A DNA stretch of 43,450 bases from Paludibaculum sp. Lineage in GTDB: Bacteria; Acidobacteriota; Terriglobia; Bryobacterales; Bryobacteraceae. The position numbers were made by a program, and so were the translations under genes. Of this stretch, positions 16,248-24,160 are shown one piece after another. Below the pieces are notes generated by a model. The model ran no database searches. It was not told the DNA's origin and saw nothing but the letters and a program-made list of their open reading frames with translations. Where the stretch lies: the NCBI GenBank assembly GCA_029973955.1, contig JARKQJ010000222.1, forward strand, positions 1 to 43,450. The letters run 5' to 3'. Each line of letters starts with the position of its first letter. The stretch's first letter is position 1.

Positions 16248-18476
16248 CTATCCCCGTAACTCTTCCAACACCTGTTCGCAATTCAACACCTTCTCAAGCA
16301 GGTCCACCGGCGTGTAGTAATAGTGGTTCGAGGCTTCATAGCCGATCACTGACTCCCGCCGAGCCACTGCAAACTGCCGCAACGCCAGTTCGCGCTCCCT
16401 CGCCGCCAGTTCTCGCATCCTCTCCTTCGATCCACCCCCATCCCGCAGCAGATAGAACTCCACCTGGTTCGCGGCGCTCTCGAAGTGCGCCTGGCACGTC
16501 CGGGCCACGGCTAACTCCAGTTCCGCCTCCGCGCCCCGAACCTGCAGCTTCTCCAGCACCGCCACGCCGTCACTCCACCGCCGCGCCAACCGTGCCATGA
16601 GCTCCTGCACCGTGCGGGCCGGATAAGCGCCCCGCCACTGCTGATAGGCGTCGTGCGGAAAGAGGATCATCCCCGGCGGCAGCCCCGTCTTCCTCGTCCG
16701 CAGAAGATTCGCCGGTCCGTGCTGCACCGGCAGGACGTAGATCGAAACCCCGTATGGGAAGAACTGGAACGCCTCGCTGAAGATCTCCCAAGCCCGCACT
16801 GCCTCCACGGCATGCTGCGGCCCGTAGATCCGCTCCGCCTCCGCCCGCAGAATCTCCGCTTTCGAAGGCTGCGGCTCGCTGGCGAACCTTGCGAACGCCC
16901 GCAGATTCGCTGAAGGATAACCTCCGCACGTCCACGAGGCCATCACCCCGGTAATGCCTTCCCGCCGCAGCCGCTCGCAGTGTTCCAGCACCAGAGGCAG
17001 CACCGGAATATACGGCACGGCCGAGATCTCCCAGGTATTGTTGAACTGGGTCTTCGCAATCCGGCCCAAACCCCGTTTCCGGGCCAACTCCCAGTTCCCT
17101 CGCGCCCGCGGGCCAGGACCCACCACCGACATCGAATACTCGCCCACCGCTGTCTTCACCCCGCCGCGTTCCACCGGAGCCGACCACTCGCTCACACTGA
17201 TCACACTCGTATCCGGCGGCAGCTTTGGAATCAGTTGTTCCGCCAGCGGCGTCCCCCAGCCCCAGTCATACGACATCACCTCCGCCGACTTGCTCTCCGC
17301 CCGGACGCCATCCCGCAGCGTCCCAATCAACTCCGCAATCGTCTCCGCCCCCGTCCGCTGCGAGCAGCGCGGGCACCCTTTCGCCGCCGGGTTCCGATCG
17401 CCCCACGCCCCGCCATGCGAAAAGCAATTGGTGTGGTTCTCCGACATCGTGATGGTCAGAATCCCGCCGAGACCCGGGGCCTCGCGGAAGACATGCGCCA
17501 GGCTGCCCCGCAGCCAGTCCCGCACCTCTTCCGTTGAGGTGCACATCGCGTACACATCTTTGTCCCGCGTCCCCCGCAGGCCAGGGCGCTGCGTGAAGAA
17601 TGCCTCCGGCATCGCCCGCGGCTCGTTCAGATAGAGGAACACACGCACGCCATAGCGCGCCGCCCGCTCAATCAAGGCACGCAGGTTCCTGGCACGGATC
17701 TCCCAATCCTTCCCAAATTCCGGAAACGCCCGCCACGGCGCCAGCGTGTTCAGCACTCCTTGAATCCAAACCCCATTGATCCCGCACTCCGCCACACGCG
17801 CCAGATAGCCATCCGGCAGGCCCGCCGCATCGCCTTCCATCAACGGGTCGCCATACAACGCGAAGTACGAATACAGGAACCGCGGCGACCAGGCCTCCCC
17901 GCCTGTCTTCTTCGGAAGCGTCATCGCCGGTTGCCGCGAAAACTCCTTCACAAACTCGAATCGCGGCACGCCCAGGCTCTTCACTCCGCCGGGCACGGCC
18001 CGCTCCAGACACTTCCGGATCTCCGTGGCCCGCGCCTGCTCCGCTTTCGCCGGCGGCCGGTACTTCAACTCAGCCACCTCCGGCTTCGTCAGCCCGAGCT
18101 TGTGTTCGAGAAAATCGTCTTCCTTCAAAGTGAAGGCAAACCGCTCCGGGTTCCACCCCAGCAGTTCGACGATCTGCGCCACCGGCAGCAAATACCAGTT
18201 CTGCCGGATTACGGTGATGTAGATCCGCCGCAGCGTATCTTCGCTCAACACCCGCTTCGGCGGCAGCCCCATCGCCCGCCCCAGCGCCGCCAGTTCGGCC
18301 GGCTTCGCGCCCACCACCGCTGCCATCCGGTCCAGGTTCGCCAACTCCCAGTTCCGCCACACGAACTGGTACAGCCGGCTTGGAAAGTGATCTTCCACCA
18401 GAGGCGTCTCCGCGCCGCCCGCCCACGCCATCATCCCTGCCGCGGGAACCGCTCCTAGAAACGAACGCCGATCCAT
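16248..18476 (-). CDS. Tat-exported glycoside-hydrolase-like protein
   Basis: 742 residues beginning MDRRSFLGAVPAAGMMAWAG, a twin-arginine leader. Residues about 200-560 look like a TIM-barrel: GINGVWIQGVLNTLAPWRAF, YGVRVFLYLNEPRAMPEAFF, LGGILTITMSENHTNCFSH, VMSYDWGWGTP and ITGVMASWTCGGYPSANLRA. Barrel-end acidic residues (Glu in YLNEP and in TMSENH) resemble the active sites of alpha-glucuronidase or hexosaminidase-like clan members, but no family can be fixed. A CPRC motif (about 390-393) could bind metal or form a disulfide. The C-terminal 180 residues are helical. It is transcribed alone, with 114 bp separating its start from that of the divergent double-thioredoxin gene. Confidence 0.7.
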   Translation of the reverse strand: MDRRSFLGAVPAAGMMAWAGGAETPLVEDHFPSRLYQFVWRNWELANLDRMAAVVGAKPAELAALGRAMGLPPKRVLSEDTLRRIYITVIRQNWYLLPVAQIVELLGWNPERFAFTLKEDDFLEHKLGLTKPEVAELKYRPPAKAEQARATEIRKCLERAVPGGVKSLGVPRFEFVKEFSRQPAMTLPKKTGGEAWSPRFLYSYFALYGDPLMEGDAAGLPDGYLARVAECGINGVWIQGVLNTLAPWRAFPEFGKDWEIRARNLRALIERAARYGVRVFLYLNEPRAMPEAFFTQRPGLRGTRDKDVYAMCTSTEEVRDWLRGSLAHVFREAPGLGGILTITMSENHTNCFSHGGAWGDRNPAAKGCPRCSQRTGAETIAELIGTLRDGVRAESKSAEVMSYDWGWGTPLAEQLIPKLPPDTSVISVSEWSAPVERGGVKTAVGEYSMSVVGPGPRARGNWELARKRGLGRIAKTQFNNTWEISAVPYIPVLPLVLEHCERLRREGITGVMASWTCGGYPSANLRAFARFASEPQPSKAEILRAEAERIYGPQHAVEAVRAWEIFSEAFQFFPYGVSIYVLPVQHGPANLLRTRKTGLPPGMILFPHDAYQQWRGAYPARTVQELMARLARRWSDGVAVLEKLQVRGAEAELELAVARTCQAHFESAANQVEFYLLRDGGGSKERMRELAARERELALRQFAVARRESVIGYEASNHYYYTPVDLLEKVLNCEQVLEELRG

Positions 18477-18590
18477 GCGCTCACCCTATCATCTCCCGGG
18501 GGTGTGTCACTCATGGCCGCTACGCCCGCGGCGCCTCCGCCTGATACAGTAAATCCAGTTTCACCATCCTCGATCCCAGGCGGTGCTCCC

Positions 18591-19721
18591 ATGCGCCTTC
18601 CCGCTCTCTGCTTCCTATGCCTGCTGCTGCCGGCATTCGACGAAGTTCCACCCACCCTCGCCCTAGGCTCACCCGCGCCGGAGTTCTCGCTGCCCGGCAT
18701 CGACGGCAAGACTCACACCCTCGCCGACTACGCCGGAGCCCAGGTGCTCGTCCTCATCTTCACCTGCAACCACTGCCCCACCGCCCAGCTCTATGAAGCC
18801 CGCATCCGGCAGCTCGTCGATGAGTACAGGGCGAAGAGCGTCGCCTTCGTCGCCATCGAACCCAACGATCCCGACGCCGTGCGCCTCGACGAGATGGGCT
18901 ACACCGACGTCAACGACGGTTTCGAGGATATGAAGATCCGCGCCGCCTATCGCCGCTTCAATTTCCCTTACCTCTACGACGGCGCCACCCAGTCCGTTTC
19001 CCAGGCCTACGGTCCTAAAGCCACGCCCCATGTCTTCATCTTCGATGCCAAGCGCATCCTGCGCTATGAGGGCCGCATCGACAACAACCAGCGCGAATCG
19101 CTCGTCACGACCCGGGAAACCCGCGCCGCTATCGACCAACTCCTTGCCGGCCAACCCGTCGCCGTCCCCCACACCGGCGTCTTCGGCTGCTCCACGAAGT
19201 GGAAGTCCAAGTCCTCCGGCCGCGCAGCCGAGATGAAGAAGATCGAAGCCGAGCCCGTTGACGTGGAATCGGTTAACGCCGAGGGACTCAAAGCGCTCCG
19301 CAAAAACCCCACAGGCAAGCTCCTCCTCGTCAACTTCTGGGCCACCTGGTGCGGACCCTGCCTCACAGAGATGCCTGACCTGCAAACCACCTTCCGCATG
19401 TACCGTCGCCGCGACTTCGACTTCGTCACCGTCTCCGCCAACCTGCCCGACGAGCGCCCGGGCGTGCTGAAGGTGTTGGAAAAGTACCACGCCACCACCC
19501 GCAATCTCCACATCGACTCCAATGACGTCTATGCCATGCAGGCCGCCTTCGACGCCAAGTGGGAGGCAGGCGTACCCTTCACCATGCTGATCGCGCCCGG
19601 CGGCGAAGTGCTCTACCGCAAACAGGGAGAGGTGGATATCCTCGAACTCCGCCGCATCATCCTCGCCAACCTGCCCGATACCGATTACCAAGGCCACCGC
19701 GCCTGGTGGGCCACGAGGTAG
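18591..19721 (+). CDS. Secreted protein with two thioredoxin-like domains (redoxin + TlpA type)
   Basis: 376 residues from ATG 18591. The frame is open 29 codons further up, but only this Met gives a signal peptide (MRLPALCFLCLLLPAF). Domain 1 (about 25-200) is an AhpC/TSA-like redoxin with CNHC at 59-62 (VLIFTCNHCPTAQLYEARIR) and KATPHVFIFDAKRILRYEG. It ends in the family's HTGVFGCSTKWKSK motif. Domain 2 (about 225-376) is TlpA-like with WCGPC at 253-257 (LLVNFWATWCGPCLTEMPDL) and AGVPFTMLIAPGGEVLYRKQ. Both CxxC sites look usable, so the protein could relay electrons between its own domains (inference). A 13-bp tandem repeat begins 9 bases after the stop. Confidence 0.9.
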   Translation: MRLPALCFLCLLLPAFDEVPPTLALGSPAPEFSLPGIDGKTHTLADYAGAQVLVLIFTCNHCPTAQLYEARIRQLVDEYRAKSVAFVAIEPNDPDAVRLDEMGYTDVNDGFEDMKIRAAYRRFNFPYLYDGATQSVSQAYGPKATPHVFIFDAKRILRYEGRIDNNQRESLVTTRETRAAIDQLLAGQPVAVPHTGVFGCSTKWKSKSSGRAAEMKKIEAEPVDVESVNAEGLKALRKNPTGKLLLVNFWATWCGPCLTEMPDLQTTFRMYRRRDFDFVTVSANLPDERPGVLKVLEKYHATTRNLHIDSNDVYAMQAAFDAKWEAGVPFTMLIAPGGEVLYRKQGEVDILELRRIILANLPDTDYQGHRAWWATR

Positions 19722-19729
19722 ATCCGGTT

Positions 19730-19781
19730 CCTTGCCATCCATCCTTGCCATCTATCCTTGCCATCCATCCTTGCCATCCAC
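19730..19781. repeat. 13-bp minisatellite, four copies
   Basis: Four head-to-tail units of CCTTGCCATCCAT at 19730, 19743, 19756 and 19769; unit 2 has CTAT in place of CCAT and unit 4 ends CAC. It lies immediately after a stop codon and beside the TonB receptor relic. No coding role is evident. Confidence 0.9.
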
Positions 19782-19840
19782 TCTCCTCCGCCATCCCGAA
19801 GCAAAAAGGCCGGAGTATGCATCAGCTCCCTCCGGCCCGT

Positions 19841-20482
19841 GTCATTCCTGGCGAACGGCGTGATGGCCGGCTGCGGAATCACCCCATCTGTGTGCAACTC
19901 ACCGGTCAGCGGGTTGCGCACCGGACCACCCAGCGGTCCCGCGCGCTGACCCAGCGTCGGAATCGACGCATACGGCAGCGTCCGCTCCACCCTTCGGAAG
20001 CCTTCGTAGTTCACGAAGAAGAACGCCTTATGCCTGATCAGCCTTCCGCCGAAAGCCGCCCCGAACTGGTTCTGCACCGGTACCGGCTTCACGACCGTCG
20101 CGGGCTTGAAGAAACCCACTGCTTTGGGCTGGGGATTGCGCAGAAACTCCCACGCCGCGCCGTGAAAACCGTTCGTCGCGCTCCGCAGGCTGGTGTTGAT
20201 CAACGCGCCTCAGGCCCGCCCGTATTCGGCGGAAGAGTTGTTCGTCTGGACCTTGAATCCCTGCATCGCGTCAGGGTTCAACTGCACGACCTGATTCGAA
20301 AAGCCCTGGTTCGACGTGCCGTAGGCGCTGTTGTCCACGCCGTCCAGCCTGAAGTTGTTCAACGAACTCCGCAATCCGTTCACATTGAACGACGCGATGC
20401 GGTTCGAGATGTTCGACTCCCGCACGCCCGGCGACAGCAGCGCCAGGTCCGCATACGCCCTGCCGTCCCGTGTTGAGTGATC
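19841..20482 (-). pseudogene. Relic of a TonB-dependent receptor (plug domain)
   Basis: About 210 codons on the minus strand match the plug region of Oar-like receptors: RDGRAYADLALLSPGVRESN, NVNGLRSSLNNFRLDGVDN, NPDAMQGFKVQTNNSSAEYG, then GALINTSLRSATNGFHGAAW, FGAAFGGRLIRHKAFFFVNY and HTDGVIPQPAITPFAR. A TGA (20210-20212) interrupts the frame at EYGRA-stop-GALINT, where intact relatives have Gly, so GGA to TGA is a likely single change. There is no signal peptide, carboxypeptidase-regulatory domain or barrel. Text becomes non-homologous beyond about 20470 and 19845. It is a doubly truncated remnant of a gene once over 3 kb. Confidence 0.85.
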
Positions 20483-20502
20483 ATCCGGCCTTACTGGCCC
20501 GG

Positions 20503-21762
20503 TTATAGACGGATTTTGTCGTAGTCCACCGGCTCGTTGGCCAAGTGCAGGAATGACTCGCCCGGCATCTGGAGATAGATCGTCTTGAGCATCGTCCGTG
20601 GAAAGTCGCTCAACTTGCGAGGCACCGCCCCCGCGTCGGTCCACTCATACACATCCACATCCCATGGATTGAATGTGTCGGTGAGGCCGCGCTCTTTGGC
20701 GATCCGGTACATGTAGACGTTGCCCGGCTCGTGCCCGCCCAGCCACAACCCGACGAGATCCAGCTTGAACTTGTCCTTCGAGAACATCACCAGGTTCGCC
20801 ATGTAGTCGTTGCCGATCCCGAACCCGTCGCCGTCCCGGCCATAGATCCCTTCGATCATCGCCAGCCCGGTCTTCATGACGCTCATGTTGTCCAGCGTCT
20901 TGTGCGCCCAGATCTCCTGCGCCAGCGGCGACACCTTTTCTTCATCCAGCGCTCCATAGCGCCGGTAGCCGATCTTCTTGTGATTGTCGAAGTAGCGCTG
21001 CGCCCGCTCCGCCGCATCCGGCCGCATGTGGTCCTTCATGCTTGCCGGCACATTACTCACCATCCGCATTCCCTGGCAGAAGCGGATGAACGGCATCACC
21101 ACCAGCCCCTGCTCGTTCTTCACCGATTGCGTCAGGCACATCGAGTGCGCCTTCCACTTCGCGATGTTCAGCAGCCACGTGTCCGGCCCGTTTGTGGGCC
21201 AGAGGTGCGGAATCCGGTCGAAAATCACGCCATCCGGCACCTTGCTCCAGACGATCTCCCTCTCGGCCCGCGCTCCGGTGAAGCTCTGCTCGGGATCGGT
21301 GGCCTCCACGCCGTGCCGGTTATGGATGTCCACGAAGCCCCGCCAGTTCCAGGCGTGGTACATGTTGGTCTCGGCGAAGTGGAACTTCTTCAGCCCCACC
21401 TCTTTGAGTCCCAGGATCATGCCTTCGTAGAAATCCGGATCCGTGCCCGTGCCCCAGTTCTCTACATCGGCCCGGCCGCGCGTCTTTACGCTGGTGATGT
21501 TCGGCCGCAGCAGCACGCGGTGCGACAAGGGAATCCCCGGCTCCGACTTCGACACGAAGATCTGCCGCGCCAGCTTCAGCCCTTCATCCAGCTTCGCCTT
21601 CGAGTCCATCTTGTGCGGCACGTTGGTCCGCCGGATGAACACGGCCTTGGGGTGCTTCTCAATGAATTCGTGCAGTCCGAAAAAGGCCTTCGGCACTGGC
21701 GCGCCTTGTGCCGCGGCCGCTCCGGCGGCGGTAGTCAGGAACTGCCTTCGGCTCCAGTTCAT
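20503..21762 (-). CDS. Tat-exported DUF362-like protein
   Basis: 419 residues from ATG 21762, which overlaps the stop of the preceding gene as ATGA, so translation is coupled. The leader MNWSRRQFLTTAAGAAAAQG is a Tat signal. The body contains LSHRVLLRPNITSVKTRGRA, FYEGMILGLKEVGLKKFHFA, WLLNIAKWKAHSMCLTQSVK, SVMKTGLAMIEGIYGRDGDG and DLVGLWLGGHEPGN, the pattern of the DUF362 family, where an Asn/Lys-containing core is conserved. Some family members carry a ferredoxin domain; this one has no CxxCxxC clusters. The biochemical role is unknown. Its 3' end abuts the TonB receptor relic. Confidence 0.8.
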   Translation of the reverse strand: MNWSRRQFLTTAAGAAAAQGAPVPKAFFGLHEFIEKHPKAVFIRRTNVPHKMDSKAKLDEGLKLARQIFVSKSEPGIPLSHRVLLRPNITSVKTRGRADVENWGTGTDPDFYEGMILGLKEVGLKKFHFAETNMYHAWNWRGFVDIHNRHGVEATDPEQSFTGARAEREIVWSKVPDGVIFDRIPHLWPTNGPDTWLLNIAKWKAHSMCLTQSVKNEQGLVVMPFIRFCQGMRMVSNVPASMKDHMRPDAAERAQRYFDNHKKIGYRRYGALDEEKVSPLAQEIWAHKTLDNMSVMKTGLAMIEGIYGRDGDGFGIGNDYMANLVMFSKDKFKLDLVGLWLGGHEPGNVYMYRIAKERGLTDTFNPWDVDVYEWTDAGAVPRKLSDFPRTMLKTIYLQMPGESFLHLANEPVDYDKIRL

Positions 21763-23162
21763 TGTCCCAGTCCCTTCAGGGTGATGATGCCCACTCGGTT
21801 CAGCCCGGTTTGATTCCATTCTACGCGCTGTTCGAATTTCATCAAGCCCAGGTTTTGCGGAGGCTGGGCCGGTTGAATCGAACTGGCGCTCGCGAACCTG
21901 CCCCGCATCCCGATGAGGAACTCCTGGTCCACCACCCTGCCGTAGCAGATCAGCACCGCCACGCGGGTGGCGCCCGAGCCGTGCAGCACGCCCAACACGC
22001 TGTTGGAATACCACACGCGCAGATCCAGCCCGAACAGACCCCGCCCCGTCGGCGTGTCCGTTCCCGCGATCTCTTTCAAGTCCCACGCAAACTCCGATTC
22101 GTCGCTAAGCCCCGCCCGGTAAACATGCAGGGTCCCACGCCCCACGGCGTAGAGATCGCGTCCGCCTTCTGTTCGCGGTTTCTGCCCTGCGCCCCACCAC
22201 GGCGCCGGCTTGCCTTGAGAGGGTGGCGCCCAGACCACGATCCCTCCGTCGCGCAGAAAGCTCATCAGCTCCGCCGCCTCCGCCGCGCTCGGGTTCCGGT
22301 TCGTCAAAGCCACAATCCGCAGTCCGCGCCCGGCTAGCGCCAGCTTACCCGGCATCAGCAGTTCGGGGCTCAGGTTGTTCCGGAAGGCCAGGTTCAGGAC
22401 CTCTTCCAGACTCTCGTCCAGAGGTCCGCCCACCACCGCGAGATGAGAGCCCCCGCCGTCTCGCGGCACGCCCTGCTGCGATCTGGCGAACTTCACGATC
22501 TCCGAGGCGCGCTTCCACCCCGCCACCGCCCGGTTATCGCCCTTCGCCACGGCGGTCCGGTACATCTCCGGCGGCTCGATCAACACTCCGCCGCCACCGG
22601 CAAAGGCCTCCGCCACCGCCACCTCCACGCCGTCATAGCGCGTCGATTTCTCATCGGCCGGAACGTTCAGGAGCGCGGCCCGCTCCCGGTGCATGCTGCG
22701 GAGATAAGCGTAGAGATGCAGGTTGGCGGTGATCCAGGGCCGCTCCGTGGCGCCAGCCTCGCCGGTGCTCATCTGGAGGCCGGGCCACTGCCCGTCCCTG
22801 TAGACAGCCTCGGCCGGGCGAACGTCCCAATCGAGCTGATCCCGCCCCACCAGCACATACCGAACAAACCCACTCTCCGCGCCGAGGAACTTGCGGAACT
22901 CCGCCGCGCTTCCCTTGGCCGCCACGGCCACGCCGTCAAAGCCGGCGGCCCGCGCCGCCTGGACCTCACCCGCTTCCGGCGCCACCTCCGCCAGAAGCTT
23001 CAGCTCCGCCGGCAGCCCCGCCGGCCGCGCCGGAGCTTTCTCCAGCGGCCCTCGCAGCAGGAGTGCGTCGGCGCCGAGTTCCTTCGCTCTTTGCACGCCG
23101 TTCGGATCGGCCGCGGGCCACACCAGGACAACCGTCAGGACCCCACTTGCCAGCATCTCCAT
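21759..23162 (-). CDS. Secreted hypothetical protein, coupled to the DUF362 gene
   Basis: 467 residues. The start is placed at ATG 23162, which has GGAG 6 bases upstream and opens a signal peptide (MEMLASGVLTVVLVWPAADP); the frame is open to 23219 without support. The first half has alternating beta/alpha text like a barrel (AKELGADALLLRGPLEK, AARAAGFDGVAVAAKGSAAE). The centre has GGGVLIEPPEMYRTAVAKGD. Residues about 260-360 resemble a Rossmann or glutamine-amidotransferase-like fold (LAVVGGPLDESLEEVLNLAF, GRGLRIVALTNRNPSAAEAA, FLRDGGIVVWAPPSQGK). No family or catalytic triad is confirmed. Its stop overlaps the DUF362 start by 4 bases, so the two products probably act together. Confidence 0.75.
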   Translation of the reverse strand: MEMLASGVLTVVLVWPAADPNGVQRAKELGADALLLRGPLEKAPARPAGLPAELKLLAEVAPEAGEVQAARAAGFDGVAVAAKGSAAEFRKFLGAESGFVRYVLVGRDQLDWDVRPAEAVYRDGQWPGLQMSTGEAGATERPWITANLHLYAYLRSMHRERAALLNVPADEKSTRYDGVEVAVAEAFAGGGGVLIEPPEMYRTAVAKGDNRAVAGWKRASEIVKFARSQQGVPRDGGGSHLAVVGGPLDESLEEVLNLAFRNNLSPELLMPGKLALAGRGLRIVALTNRNPSAAEAAELMSFLRDGGIVVWAPPSQGKPAPWWGAGQKPRTEGGRDLYAVGRGTLHVYRAGLSDESEFAWDLKEIAGTDTPTGRGLFGLDLRVWYSNSVLGVLHGSGATRVAVLICYGRVVDQEFLIGMRGRFASASSIQPAQPPQNLGLMKFEQRVEWNQTGLNRVGIITLKGLGQ

Positions 23163-23239
23163 AGAATACTCCACCCATTTTTCAGTGCCGACCCTCCCCG
23201 TGGGCACCGGAACAGGCATCCTTGCTACACTCCTCTGCG

Positions 23240-24157
23240 ATGGCTTCGGCTCGGCAACCCGTGTTGGATCAACTGGCCGAGGGCTCGCGCATCCTCATCA
23301 TCCGCCTTCGCTCGCTGGGCGACTGCGTGCTCACCACCCCCGCCATCCGACTATTGAACGAGGCGAGGCCGGACCTGCGCATCTCCGTCATGGTGGAGCC
23401 GCGCTTCGAAGAGATCTTCGAGGGCAACCCGCGGCTGGAAGCGATTCTGCCGCCATCCTACGGCGCCGCGCTCTCCTCGCGGTCCGGGCTGTGCCTGAAC
23501 CTGCATGGCGGAACGCGCAGCATGCTGCTCACCGCAGCTTCGCTGGCCCGGCATCGGGCCGGCTTCGGCCACCACAAGGGCGCAGCCGTCTACTCAGCGC
23601 CGATCCCGAGGGCTCAGGAGATCCTGGGCGAGGAGCGCACCGTCCACACCGCCGAACACCTGGCATCGGCCATGTTCTATCTCGGCATTCCGCGGCAGCC
23701 GATCCCGAGGGCCGAACTCTTTGCGCCGCCGGCGGCCTTCTCCGGCTACGCGGTGATCCATCCATTCTCCGCGGCGGCGTACAAGACCTGGCCGCCGGAG
23801 CGTTTCGTGGAGCTGGCCCACCACATCGAGCGGACCCGGCGGCTGGAGCCGGTGGTCATCGGCGCGGCGGCGGATGACTTCGGCCCTTTCGCGATGTTCC
23901 GCAAGGTGGCCGGCGCACCGCTAAAAGAGGTGATGACACTGATCTCCGGCGCGGCGCTGTTTGCGGGGAACGACAGCGGCCCGGCCCACATCGCGGCGGC
24001 CTATGACGTGCCGCTGCTGGTGTTGTTCGGCCGGGAGGAACAGGTGCCGATCTGGCGGCCGTGGCAGGCCCGGCCGGCCGAAGTGTTGAGTGCGGCGGAA
24101 GGCATCGCCGCAGTGCCGGCGGAGGCCGCGATGGCGGCGCTGGACCGGCTGGGTTGA
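23240..24157 (+). CDS. Glycosyltransferase family 9 (heptosyltransferase-like)
   Basis: 305 residues from ATG 23240 (frame open to 23222). GT9 features: N-terminal RILIIRLRSLGDCVLTTPAI with the Gly-Asp acceptor loop, VMVEPRFEEIFEGNPRLEAI, AVIHPFSAAAYKTWPPERFV as the nucleotide-sugar donor site, and GNDSGPAHIAAAYDVPLLVLFG at the C-terminus. RfaF/WaaC-type enzymes add heptose to lipopolysaccharide inner core at the cytoplasmic face. The acceptor here is unknown. It diverges from the secreted hypothetical, with 77 bp between starts, and ends 3 bp from the convergent antiporter stop. Base composition shifts from C-rich to G-rich on the + strand across this gene. Confidence 0.93.
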   Translation: MASARQPVLDQLAEGSRILIIRLRSLGDCVLTTPAIRLLNEARPDLRISVMVEPRFEEIFEGNPRLEAILPPSYGAALSSRSGLCLNLHGGTRSMLLTAASLARHRAGFGHHKGAAVYSAPIPRAQEILGEERTVHTAEHLASAMFYLGIPRQPIPRAELFAPPAAFSGYAVIHPFSAAAYKTWPPERFVELAHHIERTRRLEPVVIGAAADDFGPFAMFRKVAGAPLKEVMTLISGAALFAGNDSGPAHIAAAYDVPLLVLFGREEQVPIWRPWQARPAEVLSAAEGIAAVPAEAAMAALDRLG

Positions 24158-24160
24158 TCT

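Noticed and set aside
20210..20212. TGA as a selenocysteine codon
   Set aside because: The position is Gly in related plugs and the frame is truncated at both ends.
23163..23239. Calling the skew flip a replication origin
   Set aside because: Only 77 bp intergenic, no DnaA-box cluster or dnaA/dnaN; kept as an observation instead.
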